A DNA stretch of 64,000 nucleotides from SAR116 cluster bacterium AG-390-L20. GTDB lineage: Bacteria > Pseudomonadota > Alphaproteobacteria > Puniceispirillales > Marisalimonadaceae. The notes under the pieces are model-generated. The model saw nothing but the letters and a program-made list of their open reading frames with translations. It did not search any database and had not been told where the DNA came from. Position 1 is the first letter of the stretch, and the number at the start of each line of letters is the position of its first letter. The DNA lies in contig QCHB01000007.1 of the NCBI GenBank assembly GCA_003278095.1, forward strand, positions 1-64,000. Direction: 5' to 3'. This document shows, one piece after another, positions 1 to 10,114 of this stretch. Position numbers and translations under genes: made by a program.

Positions 1-753
1 GGTTTTTCAATAATTTTGGATAAATATTTTGGTAACTTTCATCTCAAAAATAAAATTAATAACATTCATCCATCAGCAATTGTTCACAAAACAGCAAAAA
101 TTGGTAACAATGTTTCTATTGGCGCATTTTCTTTTATAGATAAAGGAGTAGTTATAGGGGATGATACTTTTATATCAGAAAGAGTTAGTATTTCCTTTAA
201 ATGTAAAATTGGTAAAGGATGTTTCTTGGGTGTTGGGTCAGTTATTGAATATACAATAATAGATCAAAAAGTAACAATCTCTTCTAATACAGTCATTGGT
301 AAGTCTGGTTTTGGATTTATACCTAATAAATCAAAAACACAATTAATTCCACATATTGGTGGTGTTTTTATTGGTGAGGGCACTAATATAGGTTCAGGTT
401 GTACCATAGATAGGGGCCTAATTGATGATACCTTTATAGGTAAATATGTTATGATAGATAATCAAGTACATGTTGGACATAACTCAACCATTGATGATTT
501 TTGTATTTTAGCTGGTCAGGTTGGTTTGTCTGGGTCTGTGGTATTAAAAAAAAATGTGACTATTGGAGGTGATGTTAGTATTAAGGATAATATTACTATT
601 GGTGAAGATTCAGTTATTGCTGGTGCTTCAAAAGTTTTTAATAGTTTCCCAAAAGGAAGTTATATTGGAGGGAGTCCTGCACAGAACATTCAAGATTGGA
701 AAAGAATAGTTGCATCTCAAAGATTGAAGCTAAAAAAAAGAAAGAATAATTAA
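1..753 (+). CDS. lpxD: UDP-3-O-acylglucosamine N-acyltransferase LpxD, 5' end truncated by window edge
   Basis: Left-handed beta-helix hexapeptide repeats (IGNNVSIGAF..., IDNQVHVGHNSTI, SGSVVLKKNVTIGG); frame open to base 1; followed by fabZ-lpxA-lpxI-lpxB. Confidence 0.93.
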   Translation, partial: GFSIILDKYFGNFHLKNKINNIHPSAIVHKTAKIGNNVSIGAFSFIDKGVVIGDDTFISERVSISFKCKIGKGCFLGVGSVIEYTIIDQKVTISSNTVIGKSGFGFIPNKSKTQLIPHIGGVFIGEGTNIGSGCTIDRGLIDDTFIGKYVMIDNQVHVGHNSTIDDFCILAGQVGLSGSVVLKKNVTIGGDVSIKDNITIGEDSVIAGASKVFNSFPKGSYIGGSPAQNIQDWKRIVASQRLKLKKRKNN

Positions 754-754
754 A

Positions 755-1234
755 ATGGTTCTAAAAAATGATAATGGAGATCTAATAACTCTTTTATATA
801 ATGATATAATCAAGCTGATACCACACAGGCATCCTTTTTTATTGATAGACAAAATCACTGATATTAATTTAAATAAAAGTATAACTGGTATAAAAGCAGT
901 TACTTTTAATGAACCATATTTTCCTGGACATTTTCCTGAACATCCAGTCATGCCTGGGGTGCTTATCTTAGAAGGAATGGCTCAAACTGCTGCTTGTTTA
1001 ATATCATACGAATATCAGTCTTTATCTAAAAATAATCTTGTTTTTTTTACTGGCATTGATAAAGCAAAATTTAGAAAACCTGTTACTCCTGGGTGTACGT
1101 TATTTTATAAAATTTATCTTATTACTAGTAAAAGATCATTATATAAATTTAGAGGGGAAGCTTTTGTTGGAGAAAAATTAGTAGCTTCGTGTGAATTTTC
1201 TGCAATGTTAGTTGATAAGGAAAAAGCTAAATGA
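755..1234 (+). CDS. fabZ: 3-hydroxyacyl-ACP dehydratase FabZ
   Basis: LIPHRHPFLLIDKI and FPGHFPEHPVMPGVLILEGMAQ motifs. Confidence 0.96.
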   Translation: MVLKNDNGDLITLLYNDIIKLIPHRHPFLLIDKITDINLNKSITGIKAVTFNEPYFPGHFPEHPVMPGVLILEGMAQTAACLISYEYQSLSKNNLVFFTGIDKAKFRKPVTPGCTLFYKIYLITSKRSLYKFRGEAFVGEKLVASCEFSAMLVDKEKAK

Positions 1235-2031
1235 GTAAGCAGTTCCATCCAACATCTATAATACATAATGATAGTGAAATTGAAGACAATGTGATCATAG
1301 GTCCTTATTCTATAATTGGACCTAATGTAAAAATTAATAAAAACACAAAAATTCATTCTCACGTGATTATTGTAGGTAATACAACTATTGGCTTTAACAA
1401 CGAAATTTACCCTTTTTCTGCGATTGGATCGGACCCTCAACATTTGAAATATGATGGAGAATTAACTGAACTTATAATAGGTAACCATAATATTTTCAGA
1501 GAACATGTTACAATACATCCTGGAACAAATGTAGGCACAAAAAAAACAATTATAGGTAACAACGGATTTTTTATGGTCGGTTCTCATGTGGCACATGACT
1601 GTATAGTCGGAAATAATGTTGTTTTTGTTAATAATGCGGTTATTGGTGGTCATGTTGAAATTTCAGACTATGTATATTTAGGGGGACAAAGTGCTGTTCA
1701 TCAATTTTGTAGAATTGGAAAACACGCCATTATCGGTGCTGGTACCACTATAGATGGTGATGTTATTCCATTTACTTCAGTTGTTGGCAGTAGAGGGTAT
1801 CTAAGTGGATTAAATTTAGTAGGTTTGAAAAGAAGATCTTTTAAAAAAGAAGAGATAAAAATATTAAGAAATGTTTACAGGTTATTATTTGCTCCTGAAG
1901 GGACATTTAATGAACGGTTATCTGAAGTTAACGATACATATAGTGATAATTCTTTTGTAAAAGAAATTTTAGTGTTTCTTTCAGAAAATTCAAATAGACC
2001 CTTGGTTCATCCAAAAATGGATAAATTTTAA
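1231..2031 (+). CDS. lpxA: UDP-N-acetylglucosamine O-acyltransferase LpxA
   Basis: Hexapeptide repeats, GSDPQHLKYDGE, IREHVTIHPGT-like motif, LpxA C-terminal helical region; operon context. Confidence 0.95.
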   Translation: MSKQFHPTSIIHNDSEIEDNVIIGPYSIIGPNVKINKNTKIHSHVIIVGNTTIGFNNEIYPFSAIGSDPQHLKYDGELTELIIGNHNIFREHVTIHPGTNVGTKKTIIGNNGFFMVGSHVAHDCIVGNNVVFVNNAVIGGHVEISDYVYLGGQSAVHQFCRIGKHAIIGAGTTIDGDVIPFTSVVGSRGYLSGLNLVGLKRRSFKKEEIKILRNVYRLLFAPEGTFNERLSEVNDTYSDNSFVKEILVFLSENSNRPLVHPKMDKF

Positions 2032-2840
2032 TGAAAATTGCTATAATTGCAGGTAGTGGTAATTTACCAGTACAAATAGCAACGCAAAATAAAGAAGCTT
2101 TTGTATTATGTGTCAAAGATTATTCTTGTCCTAATTCATTTCAAAATAAGTCAGAAATTGTATCTTTATTTGATCCTATTAGTTGGTTAACCGTGTTAAA
2201 AACTAACAATATAACTCATATTGTGATGGCAGGTAAAATTGAAAGACCGACTGATTTTGATAAAATTACTAACGAAAAAGCTAATGAATTAATAAATCAA
2301 ATTATATCTGTGGGAGATAATTCAGCTTTAAATTATATACAGGATTTTTTTAATAAAAATGGCTTTGAAATACTTCCAATTAATTCAATATTAAAAGATT
2401 GCTTTTTACCAATGGGTTTTTATCAAGAAAAGTTATTTTCTCAAAATTTTAAAGATTTTGTTTGTAAAAGTACTAAGTTTGGCGTTGATCTTCTTAATAC
2501 AATTTCAAAATTTGATGTTGGTCAGTCAGTTGTTGTAAATAATAAACTTGTTTACGCAATTGAGGGATTAGAAGGAACTAACTCTATGATTGATAGAGTT
2601 GGAATTTTATATAATCATAATAAAAATCGTTATGATTTTGGACCTGTACTAATTAAAATACCTAAAACTGGCCAGAATACCAATTTAGATTTACCAGTAA
2701 TAGGATTAGAGACAGTTAAAAAATGTAAACAATTACGTTTTAGCTCTATTGTTGTATCTTCAAAGGGTACATTGGTTGTAGAGTTAAATAAAGTAATGGC
2801 GTATATTAAAGAGAATAACTTTTGTATCTATTCAATCTAA
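2031..2840 (+). CDS. lpxI: UDP-2,3-diacylglucosamine pyrophosphatase LpxI (DUF1009)
   Basis: MKIAIIAGSGNLPVQIA N-terminus and ...GLEGTNSMIDR; lies between lpxA and lpxB as in other alphaproteobacteria. Confidence 0.9.
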   Translation: MKIAIIAGSGNLPVQIATQNKEAFVLCVKDYSCPNSFQNKSEIVSLFDPISWLTVLKTNNITHIVMAGKIERPTDFDKITNEKANELINQIISVGDNSALNYIQDFFNKNGFEILPINSILKDCFLPMGFYQEKLFSQNFKDFVCKSTKFGVDLLNTISKFDVGQSVVVNNKLVYAIEGLEGTNSMIDRVGILYNHNKNRYDFGPVLIKIPKTGQNTNLDLPVIGLETVKKCKQLRFSSIVVSSKGTLVVELNKVMAYIKENNFCIYSI

Positions 2841-2869
2841 ATTTTTTTTAAATAACTTGTAACAAATTT

Positions 2870-4078
2870 ATGCCTTTGGTCAATAATAACAAAATATTTA
2901 TATTAGCCGGTGAATCTTCAAGTGACTTGATAGGTTCCTCGATAATGAAAGGTTTGAAAAAGAATAGTAAAGAATTAAAATTCTTTGGTGTAGGTGGCTC
3001 TAATATGATAAAAGAAGGCTTGCGTTCTGACTATGAAATGAATTCATTTAATATTATTGGATTTTTAAACACTATTTATAATTTTAAAAAGTTAAATAAT
3101 TATTTAAACCAAATTGTTAAATTGATTTTAAAAGAAAAACCAAAAGTTGTAATTACAATTGATACTAAGGGTTTTTCTCTTGCCTTAGCAAAACAGTTAA
3201 AATTAAAATTTTCTGAAACTAATTTTAAATGTCCTTTGATACATTTTGTACCTCCAACAGTATGGGCATATGGAAAATCAAGGATTAAAAAATGGAAAAA
3301 TATTCATGACGGTTTGTTTTGTTTATTTAAAAAAGAAGAGGCTATTTTAAAAAAACTGAATACTAAATGTAATTATGTTGGCAATCCTGTTATTGAAAAA
3401 GTTTTAAATTGTAATAATCAAAATGACCTTAAACTAATTAATAATAAATCTTACTATAATCCTGAAAATATAAATTGTTTATTGTTACCTGGTAGTAGAG
3501 ATAGTGAATTAAAATATTTGCTTCCTGAATTTATTTCTTTGATTAAAAGTGAAAATCCAAAATTTACTAATATAAATTGGATTATTCCAACAACCAAGCT
3601 TCAATTTGATGATGTTTCTTCAACAATTAATAAGTATAATATCTCAACTAATACTAATGTAGTTATTCTTGAAGAAAATTATGAATTACTTAAATATGCT
3701 GATTTAGCAATTGCATGCAGTGGGACAATTACTCTTGAGTTAGTTTTATTTAAAGTTCCAACTATAGCAATATACAAATCAGATTTTTTAAGCGCTTTTA
3801 TAGGAAGGTTATTAGTTGATTTTCAAAATGTGTTACTTCCTAATTTTTTGTTAGGAGATAAGTTAGTACCATTCTTATTTCAAGAAAAGTGTAACGGTTT
3901 TCATATAAGTAATTTATTAATTGAATTTATTCAGGACATTGAAAATAAAAAAAAAATATTTAGCAAGTATTCACAATTTATTCTTAATAACATGGGCTAT
4001 AAAGAAACAAAAGAATTAAAATTTTCAACTAACTCATGTAAAGAAATAAGTAAAATAATAAATAATTATAAATATTAA
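2870..4078 (+). CDS. lpxB: lipid-A-disaccharide synthase LpxB
   Basis: LAGESSSDLIGSSIMKGLK, FVPPTVWAYGKSRIKKW, LLPGSRDSELKYLLP. Confidence 0.94.
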   Translation: MPLVNNNKIFILAGESSSDLIGSSIMKGLKKNSKELKFFGVGGSNMIKEGLRSDYEMNSFNIIGFLNTIYNFKKLNNYLNQIVKLILKEKPKVVITIDTKGFSLALAKQLKLKFSETNFKCPLIHFVPPTVWAYGKSRIKKWKNIHDGLFCLFKKEEAILKKLNTKCNYVGNPVIEKVLNCNNQNDLKLINNKSYYNPENINCLLLPGSRDSELKYLLPEFISLIKSENPKFTNINWIIPTTKLQFDDVSSTINKYNISTNTNVVILEENYELLKYADLAIACSGTITLELVLFKVPTIAIYKSDFLSAFIGRLLVDFQNVLLPNFLLGDKLVPFLFQEKCNGFHISNLLIEFIQDIENKKKIFSKYSQFILNNMGYKETKELKFSTNSCKEISKIINNYKY

Positions 4079-5380
4079 TTATCTTTTGTCTAAATTCACA
4101 AAATCTCTTTTAATTTCCCCTGTATAAAGTTGTCTTGGTCTTCCTATTCTCTGAACAGGGTCAGTTATCATTTCATTCCACTGAGCAACCCACCCAACTG
4201 TTCTTGCAACAGCAAATAAAACAGTAAACATATCCGTTGGAAATCCCATTGCTTTAAGTATAATACCAGAATAAAAATCAACATTTGGATAAAGTTTTTT
4301 TTCTATAAAGTATTTATCATTAAGAGCAATTTTTTCTAACTCCATTGCAATTTCCAACAAAGGGTCATTCTTTACACCTAATAAATCTAACACTTCATGA
4401 CATGAAACTCTCATAACTGCAGCTCTAGGATCATAATTTTTATACACCCTGTGACCAAATCCAAATAATCTAAACGGATCATTTTTATCTTTAGCCTTAT
4501 CTATAAATTCTCCAATTCTATCAACAGTTCCAATTTCTGATAACATTTTCAACACGGCTTCGTTTGCTCCACCATGGGCAGGACCCCAAAGAGAGGCTAT
4601 TCCTGCTGCAATACACGCAAAAGGGTTTGCGCCAGATGAACCAGATATTCTAACTGTTGAAGTTGAAGCATTCTGTTCATGATCAGCATGTAAAATCAAA
4701 ATCTTGTCCATAGCATTTGCTATAATAGGGTTTATGTTATATTTTTCGGCAGGTACAGAAAAACACATATGAAGAAAATTTTCTGCATATGATAAGTTAT
4801 TTTGAGGGTAATTAAATGGTTGTCCAAGAGAGTATTTGTAAGCCATGGCGGCAATTGTTGGAATTTTGGCTATTAATCTTCTAGAGGAGACTAATCTCTC
4901 ATAAGGATCATTAATATTTGTTGAATCAGGATAAAAAGCTGAAAGAGCACCTACAACACCTACCATTATAGCCATAGGGTGAGCGTCACGCCTAAATCCC
5001 CTATAGAAATTAATTAATTGTTCATGAACCATGGTATGAAAAGTAATAGCATTTTCAAATTCATCTTTTTCAGGTTTTTTAGGCAATTCACCATTAAGTA
5101 ATAAGTAAGCAACTTCTAAAAAACTACTTTTATTGGCTAATTGGTCTATTGGATAACCTCTATGTAATAAAACACCCTTTTCACCATCGATATATGTTAT
5201 TGCTGACTCACACGAACCTGTAGATCCATAACCAGGGTCATAGGTAAATATGCCTAAATTACTATAAAGAGATCTTATATCCACTACAGATGGTCCAACG
5301 GATCCAGATAAAGTTTCTAATTCTAATTCTTTACCATTAAAGACAATTTTATTTTTTTCTGAATATGAATTTTTTGACAT
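4079..5380 (-). CDS. gltA: citrate synthase
   Basis: [69 protein letters not shown]. Confidence 0.97.
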   Translation of the reverse strand: MSKNSYSEKNKIVFNGKELELETLSGSVGPSVVDIRSLYSNLGIFTYDPGYGSTGSCESAITYIDGEKGVLLHRGYPIDQLANKSSFLEVAYLLLNGELPKKPEKDEFENAITFHTMVHEQLINFYRGFRRDAHPMAIMVGVVGALSAFYPDSTNINDPYERLVSSRRLIAKIPTIAAMAYKYSLGQPFNYPQNNLSYAENFLHMCFSVPAEKYNINPIIANAMDKILILHADHEQNASTSTVRISGSSGANPFACIAAGIASLWGPAHGGANEAVLKMLSEIGTVDRIGEFIDKAKDKNDPFRLFGFGHRVYKNYDPRAAVMRVSCHEVLDLLGVKNDPLLEIAMELEKIALNDKYFIEKKLYPNVDFYSGIILKAMGFPTDMFTVLFAVARTVGWVAQWNEMITDPVQRIGRPRQLYTGEIKRDFVNLDKR

Positions 5381-5424
5381 GTATAACCTACTTAAAAATT
5401 TTTTATCGATAATTAATTATGAAA

Positions 5425-6798
5425 TTAGTATCTATAATTTAGTCGATTTAATGAAATTGTACAACCTAGTTCATAAATAATTGATACCAAGTCTGGAGCA
5501 TTTGTTTTTCCTGTTAAGGCAATTCTTAGAATTGGTCCAACTTCTTTAAATTTTAGAGTGTTATCCTGAAAATATTTCTTTAAACAATGGTCTATAGACA
5601 TTTTGCTCCATTCACATTTTTTTAATAAATCACCGATACCGTTAATTATTGAATTATTTTCTTGTAATAGTTTTACCTTATTTGTGTCTTCACAAAGAAA
5701 GTTATCATCAATTATCCATTCAAGGTCATCTTTCAGGTCTATATATACATTAACTCTTTTTAAAAGCTCAGGTAATAGTGCTTTTACTCTTATTTCCTGA
5801 TTGGTATTTAAAACTAATTCAAATCTTTCAGTTAACAAATTATATATTTTATTAATATCAATCTTATTTAGGTACTTTGAATTAATGTTGTAAAGTTTTT
5901 TAATATCGAATTTAGCAGGAGATTTGTTAATTTTTTTTAGTGAAAATAATTCAACGGCTTTTTCTAATTCATAATCGTCATCATTATCATTATGAGATGT
6001 CCATCCTAATTGCGTTAAATATGATAACATTGCCTCACTTGTAAAGCCCATATTACGATAATCGATTAAGTTCGTTGCTCCATGTCTTTTAGATAATTTA
6101 GAACCGTCTGTTCCATGTATTAATGGTATGTGTGCATAAGAAGGTTTTTTCCAGTTTAAAAAATTAATAATTTGTATTTGTCTAAATGCATTGTTGAAGT
6201 GATCATCTCCTCTAATTATGTGAGTTATACCCATCTCATAATCGTCAACTACTGAAGATAACATATACGTTGGCGTTTTATCAGATCTAAGAATTATCAT
6301 GTCATCAAGTATTTCGTTTTTTACCGATACTTCTCCTTGCACATAATCTTTTATAGTAGTCGTACCATTTATGGGCATTTTAAGCCTTATAACATATTCT
6401 TCTTTTTTACTGTAAAATTTATTATCTCTCCATGGAGATTTTATCGGTTTTCCATTAGCTCTACTTTTAATCCTTAAATCATTCAATTCTTCTGAATTTA
6501 AGAAGCATTTATAAGCAAAGCCCTTGTCTAAAAGCTCATAAGCAACCTTCACATGGGTTTCTAAATTTTTAGATTGGTATATTACTTTTTCTGAAGAATT
6601 AATACCAAGCCAATTAAGACCATCATATATAGCTTCAACTGCTTTATTAGTTGATCTTTTTGTGTCTGTATCTTCTATTCTAACTAAGTATTTACCGTTG
6701 TGTCTTTTGGCAAATAAGTAATTAAATATAGCGGTTCTAGCGCCGCCTATATGCAAATAACCTGTAGGTGAAGGAGCAAATCTAGTTACAATTTTCAA
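5425..6798 (-). CDS. gltX: glutamyl-tRNA synthetase
   Basis: RFAPSPTGYLHIGGARTAIFNYLFA (HIGH-type) and SKLSKRHGA (KMSKS-type) motifs. Confidence 0.96.
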   Translation of the reverse strand: MKIVTRFAPSPTGYLHIGGARTAIFNYLFAKRHNGKYLVRIEDTDTKRSTNKAVEAIYDGLNWLGINSSEKVIYQSKNLETHVKVAYELLDKGFAYKCFLNSEELNDLRIKSRANGKPIKSPWRDNKFYSKKEEYVIRLKMPINGTTTIKDYVQGEVSVKNEILDDMIILRSDKTPTYMLSSVVDDYEMGITHIIRGDDHFNNAFRQIQIINFLNWKKPSYAHIPLIHGTDGSKLSKRHGATNLIDYRNMGFTSEAMLSYLTQLGWTSHNDNDDDYELEKAVELFSLKKINKSPAKFDIKKLYNINSKYLNKIDINKIYNLLTERFELVLNTNQEIRVKALLPELLKRVNVYIDLKDDLEWIIDDNFLCEDTNKVKLLQENNSIINGIGDLLKKCEWSKMSIDHCLKKYFQDNTLKFKEVGPILRIALTGKTNAPDLVSIIYELGCTISLNRLNYRY

Positions 6799-6863
6799 AA
6801 TTATTCTCGTATTTAATGAGTTGTTAACTAGTTACATAAATTATAGAAAATATAAAGACATTT

Positions 6864-7550
6864 TTAATACTTTCTTATAAGTGTACACATTTTGCCTTGA
6901 ATAGTAATTCTATCAGGGCCATAAATTTGAGTTTTATGTTGCTTATTGGCAGGTTCAAGAGCAATGCTATCCCCTTTTTGTCTAAACTTTTTAAGTGTGA
7001 CTTCCTCTTTGTCAATTAAGGCGACGATTATATCGCCATTTTTAATATCTGTTTGTTTATTTATTATAACAGTATCTCCATCGTAAATACCTTCATCTAT
7101 CATCGAGTCACCCTCAACGTATAGTGCAAAACACTCCTTGGAAGATATATATGAAGATGGCACTTCAATAAATTCGTCATAATTAGATATTGCCTCTATT
7201 GGTGTACCTGCGGCAATTTTTCCCAAAAGGGGAATTTGTTCAGTATTATAGTTTTTTGGTTCATTTATTACGCTAGATTTTTTATCTAAAAATTTATTAG
7301 TAAGATTTATTACATTGGTTATATATGCTTGACCATTGGTATATTTTTTTGGAGCTATTGCTCTAGCTTTATTTTCTAAACGCTCAACGTAACCTCTTTC
7401 CTCCAGAGATTTTACAATTCTGTGAATTCCAGATTTTGATTTTAAAGATAATTCTTTGCAAATTTCCTCGTAAGAGGGTGAAATACCGTCCTCTTCTATT
7501 CGCTTTATAAGAAAAGATAATAACTGATTTTGTTTTTGTGTTAACATCAC
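6864..7550 (-). CDS. lexA: LexA repressor
   Basis: N-terminal wHTH, cleavage-site region GKIAAGTPIEA, catalytic GDSMIDEGIYDGD; SOS-box-like site upstream. Confidence 0.95.
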   Translation of the reverse strand: MMLTQKQNQLLSFLIKRIEEDGISPSYEEICKELSLKSKSGIHRIVKSLEERGYVERLENKARAIAPKKYTNGQAYITNVINLTNKFLDKKSSVINEPKNYNTEQIPLLGKIAAGTPIEAISNYDEFIEVPSSYISSKECFALYVEGDSMIDEGIYDGDTVIINKQTDIKNGDIIVALIDKEEVTLKKFRQKGDSIALEPANKQHKTQIYGPDRITIQGKMCTLIRKY

Positions 7551-7560
7551 AACCTCAAAC

Positions 7561-7575
7561 GTTCATGATTTGTTC
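7561..7575 (-). promoter_or_regulatory. putative LexA (SOS) box GTTC-N7-GTTC upstream of lexA
   Basis: GTTCATGATTTGTTC, a direct repeat matching the alphaproteobacterial LexA box GTTCN7GTTC, 11-25 nt upstream of the lexA start. Confidence 0.8.
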
Positions 7576-7603
7576 TAACATATATGTTATAAAATGCAAG
7601 CTT

Positions 7604-8842
7604 TTAAACATTATTTGGAAATTTTAATATTTTAACTATCTCACCATTACTTTTAATCGAATCGAAAGGTTCTCTTGTTATCAAACAGTTTGAATGAGAA
7701 AATTTAGTTATCATAGAACTATCTTGCTTACTAATTGGTATGGCATAAATATCACCATTTTTATATTTAATATTAGCTCTAACAAAATCAAAACGTTGAT
7801 CATTTTGTGATAATTCTCCACTCAAAATAGCTTTTTCAAATATTGGAAATTGATTTGTATTTCCTAACATTGTCCTAATAGCAGTATTAACAAAAATTAG
7901 AGAACAAACTCCTGATGAAACTGGATTGCCAGGAAGCCCTATCAAAGGAGTACCATTTACTTTTGAGAACAATAATGGTTTTCCAGGTCTCATAGCAATT
8001 TTCCAAAATTCAGTTTTGTTTCTTTCAAAATGTTTTAATGCCTTTTGAATAAGGTCATATTTACCAACTGAAACCCCACCAGTAGTTACGATTAAATCAC
8101 AATCACTAGCGTCTTTTAAAATTTCATATATATCTAATTCATTATCACCAGCAACAGGTAATATTTTTGGGATTCCCCCAAATTCTTGAATCATTGAAGC
8201 AAGCATAAGACTATTGCCATTTGGTATTTGGTCTTTTTTTTGTGTTTCTCCTACTTTTATAATTTCATTTCCAGTAGATAATATTGAAACAATTGGCTTT
8301 CTTGAAACAGTTAACCAAGTTTGGCCTGTCATTGCAATGGAACCAATGTGTCGCGACTTAATTACTATACCTTCGTTAAAAAGGATTTCATTTTTTTTAA
8401 AATCCAAACCTTTTTTTCTAACAAATTGATTTTTTTTGATATTAATCTTTGTTTCAACATATTTCTTATTTGATGAATTTCTAACATCTTCTTGGATAAT
8501 TACTGTATCACTTCCTGAAGGTAATTTTGCGCCAGTAAAAATTCTAACTGTTTCTAGTCCTTCAATTTTTTTTGAGAATGAATTTCCAGCAGAAGACTCT
8601 CCAATTACTTTTAGCTTCTTCGTTGTCTCTTCATTTGTTTTTATGTAATTATTGTAATTTACGGCATAACCGTCCATAGAAGATACGTCATATTTTGGAT
8701 TATTTATATTACTTACAACTGGTTTTGATAAACATCTACCTAAAGCATTTTGGATAAAAACATCCTCAGAGCTAATTTTATCAAAACTTAATTTAATTTT
8801 CTTGATAGCTTCGTCTAATGATAACAAATTAGACTTTTGCAT
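7604..8842 (-). CDS. moeA: molybdopterin molybdenumtransferase MoeA
   Basis: SSMDGYAV, ILSTGNEI, VTTGGVSVGKYDL, GLPGNPVSS. Confidence 0.95.
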   Translation of the reverse strand: MQKSNLLSLDEAIKKIKLSFDKISSEDVFIQNALGRCLSKPVVSNINNPKYDVSSMDGYAVNYNNYIKTNEETTKKLKVIGESSAGNSFSKKIEGLETVRIFTGAKLPSGSDTVIIQEDVRNSSNKKYVETKINIKKNQFVRKKGLDFKKNEILFNEGIVIKSRHIGSIAMTGQTWLTVSRKPIVSILSTGNEIIKVGETQKKDQIPNGNSLMLASMIQEFGGIPKILPVAGDNELDIYEILKDASDCDLIVTTGGVSVGKYDLIQKALKHFERNKTEFWKIAMRPGKPLLFSKVNGTPLIGLPGNPVSSGVCSLIFVNTAIRTMLGNTNQFPIFEKAILSGELSQNDQRFDFVRANIKYKNGDIYAIPISKQDSSMITKFSHSNCLITREPFDSIKSNGEIVKILKFPNNV

Positions 8843-9314
8843 TAAATTCTCCAGATTTTCCGCCCGATTTATGAATAAGTTTTATGTCAGATATAACCAT
8901 TTTTCGGTCAATACTTTTACACATATCATAAATCGTAAGTGCAGCGAATGAAACCGCAGTAAAAGCCTCCATTTCAACACCAGTTTTGCCAACTAAGGCT
9001 GCTTCAGCTTTTATATTTATACATGATTCTTTTATTTCAGGTTTCAAATCAACATTAACATAGGATAATGGTATCGTGTGACATAATGGTATCAATTGGT
9101 CAGTTCTCTTTGCAGCCATTATTCCTGCTATTTTAGCAATATTTAGCACGTCGCCTTTTTTTATTTTTATATCTAGTATTTTTTGAAGAGTTTCCGTTTG
9201 CATTGTTATTTTTCCAACTGCAATTGCAACTCTTTTTGTCATTTCTTTTTTGTTGATATCAACCATAGATGGATTTCCATCGTCATCTAAATGGGTTAAT
9301 TTATTTTTATTCAA
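8829..9314 (-). CDS. moaC: cyclic pyranopterin monophosphate synthase MoaC
   Basis: KRTDQLIPLCHTIPLSYV, TGVEMEAFTAVSFAALTIYDMCK. Confidence 0.96.
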   Translation of the reverse strand: MNKNKLTHLDDDGNPSMVDINKKEMTKRVAIAVGKITMQTETLQKILDIKIKKGDVLNIAKIAGIMAAKRTDQLIPLCHTIPLSYVNVDLKPEIKESCINIKAEAALVGKTGVEMEAFTAVSFAALTIYDMCKSIDRKMVISDIKLIHKSGGKSGEFNAKV

Positions 9315-10099
9315 TTTATTAACCCCAATATTTTTTTTGTTGCCAAAGTTAAATCTTTTTCTTTCATTAAGCTCTCTCCAATCAGAAAGTTGTGTATTCC
9401 GTTTTTTTTGAGTAATTGTAAATCTAAATTATTTTTAAGACCACTTTCGGCTACAATAATTTTATCAGGGTTTATAAAACTTTTTAACTTTAAAGTATTA
9501 TTGATATTAACTTCCATAGTTTTAAGATTTCTATTGTTTATACCAACTAATAGGGTATCAAGCTTATTAGCCATTTCTATTTCTTCCTTTGTATGAGTTT
9601 CTACTAAAACATCCATTCCAAAATTTTTTGCTTCTTGTTCTAACATAATCGCCTCATTTAATGTTAAAGCTGCCATTATTAACAATATACAGTCTGCTCC
9701 TAGTGATCTTGACTCTTTTATTTGCCAAGGGTCGACTATAAAATCTTTTCTTAGGATCGGTAAATCAACTTCTCTTTTTATAATGTTTATGTATTTATTA
9801 TTTCCTTGAAAATATTTTTCATCAGTTAAAACAGATAAGCATGAAGCATTGCCATCTTTATAGCATTTGGCTAAATGTAAGGCATCAAAATCATTTCTAA
9901 TAAGTCCTTTACTTGGAGATGCTTTTTTAATTTCTGCAATTAAGTTTAATTTCTTTGGATCATTAAGTTTGTTAATAAAGCCTCTTGGTTTTTTTTGTTT
10001 GTCTATCATTGAATGCAATTCAAAATCTGTTATTTGGCCTTTTCTGAAAGAAAACTCTTCTTTTTTATAGTTTATAATTTCCTGTAATTTTGTAATCAT
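9311..10099 (-). CDS. trpC: indole-3-glycerol phosphate synthase
   Basis: LIAEIKKASPSKGLIR, VLTDEKYFQG, LRKDFIVDPWQI, VAESGLKN. Confidence 0.96.
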   Translation of the reverse strand: MITKLQEIINYKKEEFSFRKGQITDFELHSMIDKQKKPRGFINKLNDPKKLNLIAEIKKASPSKGLIRNDFDALHLAKCYKDGNASCLSVLTDEKYFQGNNKYINIIKREVDLPILRKDFIVDPWQIKESRSLGADCILLIMAALTLNEAIMLEQEAKNFGMDVLVETHTKEEIEMANKLDTLLVGINNRNLKTMEVNINNTLKLKSFINPDKIIVAESGLKNNLDLQLLKKNGIHNFLIGESLMKEKDLTLATKKILGLIN

Positions 10100-10114
10100 C
10101 AGTGTCTTTAAACC

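Noticed and set aside
1114-1443. 109-aa minus-strand ORF overlapping fabZ/lpxA
   Set aside because: Antisense to two well supported genes, no family resemblance.
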